Assembly (NCBI RefSeq): GCF_003096415.1
Contig: NZ_QEKH01000012.1
Span: 62,001-126,000 of the forward strand
Source: Victivallis vadensis
GTDB lineage: Bacteria > Verrucomicrobiota > Lentisphaeria > Victivallales > Victivallaceae
DNA: 64,000 bases
Direction of reading: 5' to 3'
Numbering within the stretch: the first letter of the stretch is position 1; every line of letters starts with the position of its first letter. Under the pieces are notes generated by a model, which was not told where the DNA came from, searched no databases, and worked only from the letters and a program-made list of their open reading frames with translations. This document shows, in pieces, positions 56,172-64,000 of the stretch. Position numbers and translations under genes: made by a program.

Positions 56172-58265
56172 TTACTTCATATCGTTGACGGCTTTGCCGT
56201 TCAGACGGTACTGGTACATGTGCTCACCCGTTTCGCGGGCGGATTCGCACAGCTCTCTGTAGGGAGTGTCGGCCACGTCGACGAAGCCGATCTGGTAGCC
56301 TTCACCGTCCCACCGGCCGGTCAGGGGCTGGTCGCGGAACTGGAAGTAATGGGTGCCGACGAGGTTGGGCTGGGTCAGCGCACCCTGTACGAACCGCATA
56401 TAGGAGGTCGCGCGCTCCTGCTGGGTTCCGACCGGACAGAGGCTCGGAGCGAACATGCCGCGGTCGTAGGTGCCGAAGTGGAATTCGCCGATCACCATCG
56501 GTTTGTCGTGGAAATCCCGGGCGGGGATGTTGGCGACGCAGTTGCTGTAGGTGTTCACGCTGAGCACGTCGCAGTACTTCGCGGCGCCCTTCCAGATGTT
56601 GCCGTTCTGGCGGAAGCCGACGAAACGGCAGCCGAGGTAGAGCCGGTGCGGCGCGACGCTCTTGATGCCTTTGCGGGCGACTTCAAAGTAACGGTCAACG
56701 AACTTCAGCAGGAAAGCCTGCGAATCGGCGTGAAATCCATCGGATTTCGGCACGATTTTGTTGTTGGCGATCAGGGCGTCCCAGTCGGCGAATTCGGTTT
56801 TCCACGCCTTGTTGAGCTTTTCGATGGAGTTCTCGTATTTCGCTTTGAGGTCTTTGACCCACTCCAGCTTGGCCGGCTGGTCCGGCACCGCCTTGATCGT
56901 GCCGGAGATGATGTCGTTGAACCGGAGCTCGTTGTCGACGAAGTAGCCGATGCACATCGGATCGGTCAGCGATTTTTCAGCCGCTTCACTCTGCTCGGCG
57001 CGGGTGCGCAGCAGATTGCCCATTTTCTCCTCGAAGGCCGGAGCGTAAACGTCATAGAAATTGATCCGCCTGACCTTGCCGTTCTCTTCCTTGATCTGGA
57101 GGCGGGGGATATCGCGCAGCGCCGGAGAGTTGATCTCCGCGAGGCACAGCGTATAGGGCATTTTGCCCAGCAGGATCAGGTCGTCGCTGCCCCAGTTGCC
57201 GATGGTGTTGATGCCCCAGGCGCGCAGCCGGCGGACGAGCACGTTATAATAATCGTTGAGGTAGTCCTTCTTGCCGTATTTCTTCTGCAGGTTCCAGTCG
57301 GTGAAGGGCAGCACGTAATCCTGCGGAACGTCTTTCGCGTACCACTCGGGGTGTTTGCGGTTGGGGGAGTCGGTGTTGTTGCGCAGCACGTCGATGCCGG
57401 TCGACCAGAAAAGCCTGCCGGAGGGATCGACGAAGAACCACTTGCCCTGATACTTCTCCACGCGGAACGAACCGGTCGCTTCCAGTTGCGGTCCCGTGGC
57501 CCAGCCGCCGTATTCATTCCAGTCGGCGATCGGGGGCAGGCTGTCCAGTTCGGCGAGTTCGCGCTGATGCTCCTTTACGAGCTGCTCGTCGCTGTGGATC
57601 TTCTCCGGCCAGTCGGAGTGGATGTACTGGCCGTAACGGTCGATGAACGGCAGGTAATCCTTGGAACCGGCGATTTTCTTGTCGTACTCCGGTTCCCCTT
57701 CCAGACGGATGTTGGAGATGCGGCAGTCGACCAGGTACTTCCGGGGAAGTTCGAACGGCCACTGAAGCTGGAATTCGATCGAATTGATCTTCGCGGTGTC
57801 GAGCACGCGCATGTGCTTGCCGCCTTCGGGAGCGAGGAAGAGCGATGCGTGCGGCAGGTAGATGCGCATCGTGCGCTTTTCACCCGGATTCAGGCCGATG
57901 CCGGTATTGACCTCGCGGTGGGGCAGGTCGACATGGCTGCTGCTTTTGGAGCCGCGCTCGCCGCTTGAAATGTGCATGGTCAGCCGCATCTGGCGGTCGC
58001 CGGTGTTTTCGACATCGCAGGCGAGGTAGCGGCCTTTGGAGAAGTCGAACTTCTGTCCGGCCGGCGGATTGATCCGGACGCCGCCGGACCACTCGGGGTT
58101 GTGAATCTTGAGGTCGAGAACCCCGTTTTTCCAGTTCACTTTCGCGCCGTTGCGGGCCTCGAACTGTTTCGCGTCGAGTGCGAGCGGCACGTCTGCGGCG
58201 AAGGCGCTTCCGGCCATCGCCAGCCCCGCGAGCAGCAGGGCGGTTTTCTTTTTCCAGTTGAACAT
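56172..58265 (-). CDS. Secreted GH50/agarase-like glycoside hydrolase
   Basis: 697 residues with a signal peptide (ALLLAGLAMAGSAFAA). Residues ~25-180 are a beta-sandwich. The catalytic TIM barrel opens with the agarase-type block KYQGKWFFVDPSGRLFWSTGID (~275). Glu in GYFVDNELRF is the likely acid/base and Glu in KPMVIGEFHFG the likely nucleophile, the GH50 arrangement. YLGCRFVGFRQNG and VGTHYFQFRDQPLTGRWDGEG fit later strands. It may cut a beta-galactan or related glycan. It lies 28 bp after the LacI-type gene, so both are probably on one transcript. Confidence 0.75.
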   Translation of the reverse strand: MFNWKKKTALLLAGLAMAGSAFAADVPLALDAKQFEARNGAKVNWKNGVLDLKIHNPEWSGGVRINPPAGQKFDFSKGRYLACDVENTGDRQMRLTMHISSGERGSKSSSHVDLPHREVNTGIGLNPGEKRTMRIYLPHASLFLAPEGGKHMRVLDTAKINSIEFQLQWPFELPRKYLVDCRISNIRLEGEPEYDKKIAGSKDYLPFIDRYGQYIHSDWPEKIHSDEQLVKEHQRELAELDSLPPIADWNEYGGWATGPQLEATGSFRVEKYQGKWFFVDPSGRLFWSTGIDVLRNNTDSPNRKHPEWYAKDVPQDYVLPFTDWNLQKKYGKKDYLNDYYNVLVRRLRAWGINTIGNWGSDDLILLGKMPYTLCLAEINSPALRDIPRLQIKEENGKVRRINFYDVYAPAFEEKMGNLLRTRAEQSEAAEKSLTDPMCIGYFVDNELRFNDIISGTIKAVPDQPAKLEWVKDLKAKYENSIEKLNKAWKTEFADWDALIANNKIVPKSDGFHADSQAFLLKFVDRYFEVARKGIKSVAPHRLYLGCRFVGFRQNGNIWKGAAKYCDVLSVNTYSNCVANIPARDFHDKPMVIGEFHFGTYDRGMFAPSLCPVGTQQERATSYMRFVQGALTQPNLVGTHYFQFRDQPLTGRWDGEGYQIGFVDVADTPYRELCESARETGEHMYQYRLNGKAVNDMK

Positions 58266-58293
58266 ACGTCACACCTCTCTTGGTTTATTGTCC

Positions 58294-59283
58294 TCAGGGT
58301 AAATTTTTTATCGAATTACGTTCAATCAGCTGAACCGGATATTCAATCTTCTCCAACTTCTTCAGATCGTCCCGCAGCACCAGCTCCACTGCTTTTTCCG
58401 CGATTTCACGCAGCGGACTGACCAGCGAAGTCTGCGCCGGGCAGAGAAAGCCGGTCATGCCGGGATGTTCAAAACCCAGAATAGAGAGATCCTCCGGAAT
58501 CCTTTTGCCCAGAAGTTCCCGGACCAGCCAGTAAACCTCAACCGATTTCATATCCTCGCCGGTGACCCAGACGGCGGTGCAGCCGCTGTCCATCACCCTT
58601 TTCACCGCCAGATGAAGCGGCTGGTCGTTGCAGAAGGCAAGCGGCGGAGTTTCTGCTCCCAGTTCGTCCAGAATCCGGCGCATGCCCTCCGCGCGGTTGA
58701 AGCCGATATAGTCGTTGTCGTGGATGACCGCGATCTTCCGGTGTCCTCTGTTCCACAGGTATTCTCCGGCGATCCGGCCGGTTTTATGCGCGTCGACGTA
58801 GACGCAGTGAAAAGAATCCGCATGTTCGTCGCTGAGCCAGACCACCGGGAGATTCCGGAACGCCTTCAGGATCCGGATGGTTTCGTCTTCCCATGCGATG
58901 CCGATGATCCCGTCGAACCAGCAGTCTTCCAGATTGCCGATCCGGTCTTCGGTGATCATCGTAATACCGGCCCCCTCGCGGGAAAGCGCAAAGCAAAGAT
59001 ACTGCGTCATCGTGTTCACATACCCCCCCATCACGGTTCTGTCGGGTGATTCCGTGACCAGCGCGATCTGCTTGTTCCGCACCCCGATGCGGGGACGGAA
59101 ACCGAGTTCACGGGCGGCGCGCAGCACCCGGCTCCGGGTTGCCGAGGGAACCAGTGAACTGTTGTTGAAAACACGGCTCACCGTTCCGGTCGAAACCTGC
59201 GCTCTTCCGGCAACCTGCTCCAGGATTGCTGCCGCCGAGTTTTTGTTTCTGGTTTCCATATCCGTCAGTATTCCACTTTCCAT
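58294..59283 (-). CDS. LacI-family transcriptional regulator
   Basis: 329 residues from ATG 59283 (GGATGGA upstream); ATG 59298 would lie only ~5 nt after the predicted transcription start, and ATG 59259 best matches the usual family start. The N-terminal HTH is AAILEQVAGRAQVSTGTVSRVFNNSS with the hinge ATRSRVLRAARELGFRP. The periplasmic-binding-like sensor follows (IALVTESPDRTVMGGYVN, GYDFNRAEG-type ribose-binding strands, MTGFLCPAQTSLVSPLREIAEKAVELVL). It should repress its own operon with the GH50-like gene until the inducing sugar binds. Confidence 0.92.
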   Translation of the reverse strand: MESGILTDMETRNKNSAAAILEQVAGRAQVSTGTVSRVFNNSSLVPSATRSRVLRAARELGFRPRIGVRNKQIALVTESPDRTVMGGYVNTMTQYLCFALSREGAGITMITEDRIGNLEDCWFDGIIGIAWEDETIRILKAFRNLPVVWLSDEHADSFHCVYVDAHKTGRIAGEYLWNRGHRKIAVIHDNDYIGFNRAEGMRRILDELGAETPPLAFCNDQPLHLAVKRVMDSGCTAVWVTGEDMKSVEVYWLVRELLGKRIPEDLSILGFEHPGMTGFLCPAQTSLVSPLREIAEKAVELVLRDDLKKLEKIEYPVQLIERNSIKNLP

Positions 59284-59309
59284 AAGCGGGATTTCCATCC
59301 GTTGCTTTT

Positions 59310-59338
59310 ATTATACCAAACTTTCTTGTAAATGTCAA
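59310..59338 (-). promoter_or_regulatory. Consensus sigma-70 promoter of the lacI-GH50-like operon
   Basis: TTGACA (59338-59333) and TATAAT (59315-59310) with a 17-nt spacer on the minus strand, a perfect match to the consensus at both boxes. The -35 borders an ACAATGCATTGT palindrome (59338-59349), which may be the operator. Confidence 0.85.
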
Positions 59339-59411
59339 CAATGCATTGTAATTTTTTTCGTTTTTTATGCAAATTTTGCAAAGAGGGGGCTTGCTCCTTT
59401 GACGCGAAGCG

Positions 59412-59930
59412 TCTTTGGAGTGCGGAGCCGAAGGGTCTGTTCCCGCTCTGCGGGAGTAAGATTCATCTCCGCTTTCAAATCGCGCATGAGTTTTATATTC
59501 GGCTTTGCATTGCCGCAAGAACAGGCAGAACTGCCCGGAGGGTAACAATTTTTGAGTGCAAGCACAGGCAGGCTGCCCGGAGGGTAGTGAGCACGGGATT
59601 GGCGGCCTGCGGATGGCTCCGGGGGACGTCGCGCACGTCCCCCGGACTCCCCGCCGGTGGCGGGGGCCGGGCCGGTTGCGAAGCACTTCCGCTTGCGGGC
59701 GCGGCTTCGCCAGGGGGGCTTCGCTTACTGCGTTCGGCTTCGTCGCACTTGCTCCTCGCTGCTTTGCTGATGCAAAGCAGTTCTCACATTCGTTCGCGGC
59801 GCTTGCCGCGCTTAGGTACGCAAGATAAATGGTTATGGAGACCGACCTTTGTTTGTATATGCCAGTCGCCGCGCGACCCCGGAGGGCGTAGAGCGCGAAT
59901 TCGGCGGCGGCACCTTGCCGCCCCTGCCGC
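59412..59930 (+). repeat. Copy 2 of the ~520-bp structured dispersed repeat
   Basis: Colinear with the reverse complement of 46765-47285. Hairpin 1 is CCGGGGGACGT-CGCGC-ACGTCCCCCGG (59619-59645, 11-bp stem). Hairpin 2 is CTGCTTTG-CTGATG-CAAAGCAG (59759-59780, 8-bp stem). A third hairpin GGCGGCA-CCT-TGCCGCC lies near the end. Stem sequences differ from copy 1 but pairing is kept. It fills the gap between the lacI promoter and the MATE gene; open frames across it show no recognisable protein. Confidence 0.75.
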
Positions 59931-59938
59931 CAGCTTGG

Positions 59939-61330
59939 TCAGGGAGAAACTTCGGAGAGCGGCGATTCAGTGCGGGAAATCTTTTTGATCCAGGTGTAGC
60001 GGTTAAGTTTGACGGCGGCGACGGCGCACTTCAGAATCTGGTCGGATTTGAGGCAGATAAAAACAATGGTGGGCGAGAGATGAAACACGAAGGCGGCGAG
60101 GGCGGCGGAGGGCAGTACGAGCAGCCACATGAAAACCAGGTCATTTTTCAGCACGAAATCGGTTTCTCCTCCGGCGCGGACGAGTCCGGTCAGCGCCGGC
60201 ATCTGGTAGGCGGTTCCGACGGTGGTGACGGAGAGAACCGTCATGAACTTCACCGAGAGCGCGGCCGAATCCGCCGACAGCTCCGAAAAAAGATGGATGA
60301 TCGGGTCTTTCAGGAAAAACAGGACTGCGCCGCTGCATATTCCATTGCAGAGGAACAGCGCCTGGAAGGTTCGCGTGCAGGGTTTGATCAGGTCGGTGTG
60401 TCCTTCGCCGATGGTTTTCCCGGTCATGACCGCCGCGGCGCTGGCGCTGGCGTAGATGAATACCGTGATGATCTGGAATACGGTGGTCGCCACGGAATTC
60501 GCCGGAATCGCGCTGCTGCCCATGTGACCGAGGATGCCGGTCTGGATCGCCATCGCCAGTCCCCAGATCGCGCCGGAGAGAAAGACCGGCGAACCGACCC
60601 GGATATAGTCGCGCAGCATTCCGGTATTCATACGCTTCAGCACATGGCCAAGCCGGAGCTTCACCTTGGAGTCGATGAACCGGGTGTAGCCGGCGATCAG
60701 CACGAGTTCCAGGCAGCGTGAACAGAGTGTGGCGATGGCCGCGCCCGGCCCGCCCAGCTCCGGGAAGCCGCAGTTGCCGAAAATCAGCAGATAGTTCAAG
60801 GTGACGTTCACGCAGAAAGTCACGATGGAAAGGTAGAAGCTGATCCTGACCGTTTCGACGCTGCGCAACATGATCATCAATATCTGCGATATCGCGAAAA
60901 CCGGATACGACCAGCCGATGATCCGGGCGTATTTCACCCCTTCCGCGACGATGGCCGGATCATTCGCCATCAACCGCAGCACCGGTTCGGGAAAAACGAG
61001 GATGGCGATGCTCATCAAAATCGCGATTGCAACGCCGAATTTCAACGCGATGCTGGTCACGTCGCGGATCGGTTCGAGCCGGTGTTCGCCCCAACTGCGC
61101 GATGAGAAGATCAGCGCTCCCTCCGCGACGCCGAAAACCAGCATCTGCAGCAGGAACTGGATCTGGTTGAGCAGTGCGACTCCGGCCAGCGCGGTTTCGG
61201 TGTAGCGCGACAGCATCACCGCATCCGCGAGGTTCACGGAGAATACGATCGCGCTCTGCATGGCGATGGTGGCGGTCATCGCGAAAAACGAGGTGTAGAA
61301 GCCGCGGTCCCGAACGAAAAATTCCGTCAT
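59939..61330 (-). CDS. MATE-family multidrug/toxin efflux transporter
   Basis: 463 residues with twelve predicted membrane helices in two similar halves (SFFAMTATIAMQSAIVFSVNLADAVMLSRYT early in half one; GSPVFLSGAIWGLAMAIQTGILGHMG in half two). The short cytoplasmic tail ends TWIKKISRTESPLSEVSP. MATE proteins export cationic compounds using Na+ or H+. It is monocistronic; its 3' end abuts the structured repeat. Confidence 0.92.
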   Translation of the reverse strand: MTEFFVRDRGFYTSFFAMTATIAMQSAIVFSVNLADAVMLSRYTETALAGVALLNQIQFLLQMLVFGVAEGALIFSSRSWGEHRLEPIRDVTSIALKFGVAIAILMSIAILVFPEPVLRLMANDPAIVAEGVKYARIIGWSYPVFAISQILMIMLRSVETVRISFYLSIVTFCVNVTLNYLLIFGNCGFPELGGPGAAIATLCSRCLELVLIAGYTRFIDSKVKLRLGHVLKRMNTGMLRDYIRVGSPVFLSGAIWGLAMAIQTGILGHMGSSAIPANSVATTVFQIITVFIYASASAAAVMTGKTIGEGHTDLIKPCTRTFQALFLCNGICSGAVLFFLKDPIIHLFSELSADSAALSVKFMTVLSVTTVGTAYQMPALTGLVRAGGETDFVLKNDLVFMWLLVLPSAALAAFVFHLSPTIVFICLKSDQILKCAVAAVKLNRYTWIKKISRTESPLSEVSP

Positions 61331-61409
61331 GATGTAACCTTGAAAGGAGGAGAGAAACTACTGCCGCCCCGCACGCCGGATATCCCGGAAGGGGGCGGAC
61401 CCTCTGCAT

Positions 61410-61437
61410 AATTTACTGCCGCAACCGTTTTTTGCAA
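61410..61437 (-). promoter_or_regulatory. Likely promoter of the MATE gene
   Basis: On the minus strand, TTGCAA (61437-61432) and TAAATT (61415-61410), spacer 16 nt, about 80 bp upstream of the ATG. The rest of the 230-bp divergent gap (61331-61560) shows nothing else clear. Confidence 0.35.
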
Positions 61438-61560
61438 GGCGGGAGTTCGCGGATTTTTTTATTTCGCCGTTTGCGGAGGAGAGTTTGAGGCGTTAAGTTA
61501 TCCCCGGGACCCTGCATGCCGGGGATTTTCTCTTATTTTGATTGTGATCAGGAGGTTGTC

Positions 61561-62328
61561 ATGAAAAATTGCGGTCTGGTTCCCGGTCTGGTTTCCGTGT
61601 CGTTCCGGCAGCTGCCGGCGGAGGAGATTGTGCGGCTTTGCGCCGAATGCGGCCTGGAGGCGGTCGAATGGGGCGGCGACATCCATGTGCCTCACGGCGA
61701 CTGCGCAACGGCGGAAAAGGTATCCGGTCTTACCGAAGCGGCCGGATTGCGGACCGCGGCTTACGGCTCCTATTACCGGTGCGGTGTGAGTGCTCCGGAG
61801 GAATTTGCGCGGGTGGTCGCCTGCGCCCGGGTGTTGCAGGCCCCCCTGATCCGGGTCTGGGCCGGAGACAAAGGAAGCATGGAGTGTGCGCCTCAGCAGC
61901 GCCTGGCGGTGGCCGCCGACCTGAAACGCTGTGTGGAGCTGGCCGGTGAATCCGGCATCCGGGTCGGCATGGAATTTCACTGTGGAACGCTGACCGATTC
62001 GCTGGACTCCTGCCTTGAGCTCCTCGACGGCTGCCCGGGGCTTTGCTCCGGCTGGCAGCCGTCCGTGGGACGGGAGCCGGAGCTTTGCCGGGAGGAGATC
62101 CGGCGGCTCGACGGCAGGCTTTCCACGGTGCACGCCTTCCAGTGGCGGCAGGCGGAACGGCTGCCGTTCGCGGACGGGATTCCGGTGTGGAGAAGCTATC
62201 TGGAAACGCTGGCCGGACAGGGGAGGCCGCTGGATATCCTGATGGAATTCGTGCGGAACGACTCCCCGGAGCAGCTGCGCGCGGATGCCCCGGTGCTGCG
62301 GCGGCTGCTTGAAGGGCTCGGCGACTGA
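61561..62328 (+). CDS. Sugar phosphate isomerase/epimerase-like TIM-barrel protein
   Basis: 255 residues from ATG 61561 (AGGAGG at 61551-61556). It has the AP-endonuclease-2-type fold: LCAECGLEAVEWGGDIHVPHGD, APLIRVWAGDKG, IRVGMEFHCGTLTDSL and STVHAFQWRQ. The metal-binding Glu and His are in MEFHCG and the later VHAF. Such proteins isomerise or epimerise keto-sugars. It stands alone, with a convergent acetyltransferase gene 9 bp downstream. The substrate is not readable. Confidence 0.8.
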   Translation: MKNCGLVPGLVSVSFRQLPAEEIVRLCAECGLEAVEWGGDIHVPHGDCATAEKVSGLTEAAGLRTAAYGSYYRCGVSAPEEFARVVACARVLQAPLIRVWAGDKGSMECAPQQRLAVAADLKRCVELAGESGIRVGMEFHCGTLTDSLDSCLELLDGCPGLCSGWQPSVGREPELCREEIRRLDGRLSTVHAFQWRQAERLPFADGIPVWRSYLETLAGQGRPLDILMEFVRNDSPEQLRADAPVLRRLLEGLGD

Positions 62329-62337
62329 AGCGCTTTT

Positions 62338-62940
62338 TCAGCGGATGTCGATTTTGAGCTCTTTGTAATAATACTCGCGGTCGCGGTCGCTGATTTCGCG
62401 CAGCACGCGGCAGGGATTCCCCAGCGCGACGACGTTGGCGGGGATGTCCTTGGTCACGATGCTGCCCGCGCCGATCACGCTGTTGTCGCCGATGTGCACG
62501 CCCGGCAGGAGCACCGCGCCCGCGCCGATCCAGACGTTGTTGCCGATATGGACGGGGATGTTGAACTGGGCGACCTTGCGGCGCAGCTCCGGATCGACCG
62601 GGTGGCCGGCGGTGGCGACCGTGACGTTCGGCCCGAACATCACGCTGTCGCCGACGTAGACATCCGTGTCGTCCACCAGCGTCAGGTTGAAGTTGGCGTA
62701 GACGTTGCTGCCGAAGTGGGTGTTCTTTCCCCAATTGGCGTGGAGCGGCGGCTCGACGTAGCAGTTTTCGCCGACCTCTGCGAGAATGCTTTTGAGAAGC
62801 TCCTGGCGCTTCTCCATTTCGGAGGGGCGGGTCTGGTTGAAGTCGTACAGCCGGTCCAGGCATTCCAGTTGTTCGCGGGCGATCTCCGGGTCGGTGCAGA
62901 AATAGAGCTTTCCGTTTTTCATTCGTTCTCTGACGTTCAT
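62338..62940 (-). CDS. Maltose/galactoside O-acetyltransferase-like (left-handed beta-helix)
   Basis: 200 residues from ATG 62940. The N-terminal MNVRERMKNGKLYFCTDPEI...DFNQTRPSEMEKRQELL is the Maa/LacA cap. Hexapeptide rungs follow (VYVGDSVMFGPNVTV, IGNNVWIGAGAVLLPGVHIGDNSVIGAGSIVTKDIP), and the catalytic His is in TAGHPVD. It acetylates a sugar hydroxyl with acetyl-CoA in the cytoplasm. An open frame extends upstream to 63378 but lies over the amidase gene and is rejected. Confidence 0.93.
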   Translation of the reverse strand: MNVRERMKNGKLYFCTDPEIAREQLECLDRLYDFNQTRPSEMEKRQELLKSILAEVGENCYVEPPLHANWGKNTHFGSNVYANFNLTLVDDTDVYVGDSVMFGPNVTVATAGHPVDPELRRKVAQFNIPVHIGNNVWIGAGAVLLPGVHIGDNSVIGAGSIVTKDIPANVVALGNPCRVLREISDRDREYYYKELKIDIR

Positions 62941-62985
62941 CGCGGTATTCTCCGAATTGGATGTTGGATTCGTATGCGGTCGGAT

Positions 62986-63014
62986 AACATAGCCGGGGTT
63001 GGCGGGAAGGTCAA
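62986..63014 (-). promoter_or_regulatory. Promoter of the acetyltransferase gene
   Basis: On the minus strand, TTGACC (63014-63009) and TATGTT (62991-62986), spacer 17 nt, 46 bp before the ATG. The -35 overlaps the last codons of the amidase gene. Confidence 0.5.
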
Positions 63015-63931
63015 GCTTCGGAGAGGCCGCGCAGCAGTTTTTTTTCTTCGCCGTCCGGCTTCCGGGCGAGGCGGGCGGCGACACGCGCCCGGAACTCCTC
63101 AAAACGATTCTCCTCCAAAAGCCGGTGCGGGCAGTATTTGCGCATCCAGTCCCGGTGCATGCGCAGATCCGCCGCGGTGAGTTTGAAGTGGCGCAGCAGC
63201 GCGGCGGCGAGGATTTCCGCATTCGCTTCACTGCGGCGGTACTGCCATTCCGCCGCTCCCCGGCACTGGCTGCGGCAGATTTCGACGCCGATGCTTTCGG
63301 TGTTGCCCGGCCCCCGCCCGTCCCCGGCGTGCCAGCCGTGAATGTCGAGCGGCAGGAGCTGCACGGCTTCACATTCATCGACCGCGAAATGAAAGGAGAC
63401 GCTCCGGCCGTCCCGTCGGAAATCCACCCGGTCGCGCTCCTGGCGGGCGGAAAACGGTTCGGCCGTGTTGTGGATCGTCACGTACTTCACCGCCCGGAAT
63501 TTCCCCGGCAGCTTATAGCGGCGGTTGTAGTCGTTGTCTTCGATCAGGGCCCGTACATAGCTGACGCTCCGGCTGCCGCTTTCCTCCGGCTCCGGCCCGG
63601 CCAGGTTCCGGCGGAACCACGCCGCTTTGCCCGGTTCCGGCACATAGCAGCGGACGACCCGGATTCCGGCATGGGACAGCGCATCGAGCAGGGCTTCACA
63701 ATCGATCTCGTTCGTCCAGGCGGAAAGGTCCGCTTCACGATAGCCGCTCTGCTTCAACTCGGCGGGAAGTCCGGCCAGTTCTCCAGTCGCGCCGGTTCCG
63801 AATACGAAAAAGGTTTCATGTCCCGTTCCGTCGCGGTTCAGGGCTACCGCCGCCGCTCCGGCCGGTTTCGCGGCTTCCGCCGAAAACAGACAGGCCAGCA
63901 CTCCCGCAGTCAGAATCGCCCGCAGTTTCAT
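63011..63931 (-). CDS. Exported N-acetylmuramoyl-L-alanine amidase (amidase_2)
   Basis: 306 residues with a signal peptide (LTAGVLACLFSAEA). The catalytic domain (~145-285) has the zinc ligands in VKYVTIHNTAEP and LRMHRDWMRKYCPHRL and the conserved HFAVDECEAVQLLPLDIHGWHAGDG segment. It cuts the amide between MurNAc and the stem peptide, here with a ~120-residue N-terminal part of unknown role. It could serve cell-wall recycling or attack on foreign peptidoglycan. The gap to the partial gene upstream is 23 bp. Confidence 0.9.
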   Translation of the reverse strand: MKLRAILTAGVLACLFSAEAAKPAGAAAVALNRDGTGHETFFVFGTGATGELAGLPAELKQSGYREADLSAWTNEIDCEALLDALSHAGIRVVRCYVPEPGKAAWFRRNLAGPEPEESGSRSVSYVRALIEDNDYNRRYKLPGKFRAVKYVTIHNTAEPFSARQERDRVDFRRDGRSVSFHFAVDECEAVQLLPLDIHGWHAGDGRGPGNTESIGVEICRSQCRGAAEWQYRRSEANAEILAAALLRHFKLTAADLRMHRDWMRKYCPHRLLEENRFEEFRARVAARLARKPDGEEKKLLRGLSEA

Positions 63932-63954
63932 TGAAAACTCCCGTTCATGAGCCT

Positions 63955-64000
63955 TTATCGGCTGTGCCCGGTGATGGGCGGGATGTCGAGCATGGTCAGC
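63955..64000 (-). CDS. Possible C-terminal end of a gene continuing beyond the window
   Basis: On the minus strand the frame ending LTMLDIPPITGHSR then TAA (63957-63955) is open to the window edge. Fifteen codons are too few to identify a protein. It would lie 23 bp upstream of the amidase gene in the same direction. Confidence 0.3.
   Translation of the reverse strand, partial: LTMLDIPPITGHSR

Noticed and set aside
62941-63378. Upstream extension of the acetyltransferase frame
   Set aside because: It runs over the amidase gene in another frame; the Maa family starts at the MNVRERMKNGKLY methionine (62940).

Overview
The window looks like chromosome of a Lentisphaerota bacterium (Victivallis-like, PVC superphylum). 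The grounds are the prepilin-like proteins with an FTLIELL...[11 protein letters not shown]-terminus and a terminal H-x-DG signature, the many secreted glycoside hydrolases each paired with an AraC or LacI regulator, the Chlamydia-Pmp-like GGAI/FxxN repeats in a giant surface protein, and high GC with more AT-rich islands. The taxon is inferred; no rRNA gene is present.

Region by region. (1) 1-10.3 kb and 17.4-20.8 kb: a tightly overlapping fatty-acid/polyene-type lipid cluster. It holds a lipoprotein, a FabZ-like dehydratase, a hotdog thioesterase, two complete ketosynthases each followed by a short KS-like protein without the catalytic Cys, two ACPs, two B12-binding radical SAM proteins, a GT2-DUF2062 glycosyltransferase, an LpxL-like acyltransferase, a condensation-type acyltransferase, an AMP ligase and a methyltransferase-like protein. 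It resembles aryl-polyene clusters and, through the radical SAM pair, the clusters proposed for anammox ladderane lipids. (2) 10.4-17.3 kb: a polysaccharide module (AraC regulator, prepilin-like protein, GH5-esterase fusion, beta-helix protein) lies between the two parts of that cluster. (3) 20.9-27.2 kb: a lipoprotein with a MITE-like insertion before its terminator, then dnaK behind a consensus sigma-54 promoter with three upstream palindromes, groES-groEL, and fur with a QueD-like gene on the other strand. (4) 27.3-40.9 kb: a duplicated promoter region, then a five-gene operon: TolC-like lipoprotein, 2499-residue DUF4347/Pmp-repeat/MBG-YDG surface protein, periplasmic adaptor, GAF-like-HlyD protein, and PqqD-like-M50 peptidase-HlyD membrane protein. 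No ABC, RND or MFS engine is present. I regard this as the best candidate for an undescribed secretion or display system. (5) 41-52 kb: a sugar operon on the minus strand (cupin isomerase, DUF4432 mutarotase-like, GH29/GH42-like hydrolase) divergent from an AraC gene, then a prepilin-like gene and a very large secreted hydrolase. (6) 52-54.7 kb: an AT-richer island with a truncated MreB-like protein, a SUKH-like membrane protein, a small membrane protein and an ORF interrupted by TGA. (7) 55-64 kb: an exported protein with a C-terminal sorting tail, a GH50-like hydrolase under a LacI regulator, a MATE transporter, a TIM-barrel isomerase, a maltose acetyltransferase and a peptidoglycan amidase.

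Two copies of a ~520-bp repeat (46.77-47.29 kb and 59.41-59.93 kb, opposite orientation) keep the same hairpins with compensatory base changes, pointing to a structured non-coding element. No tRNA, rRNA or CRISPR was found. Functions are assigned from motifs read by eye, without any database search.
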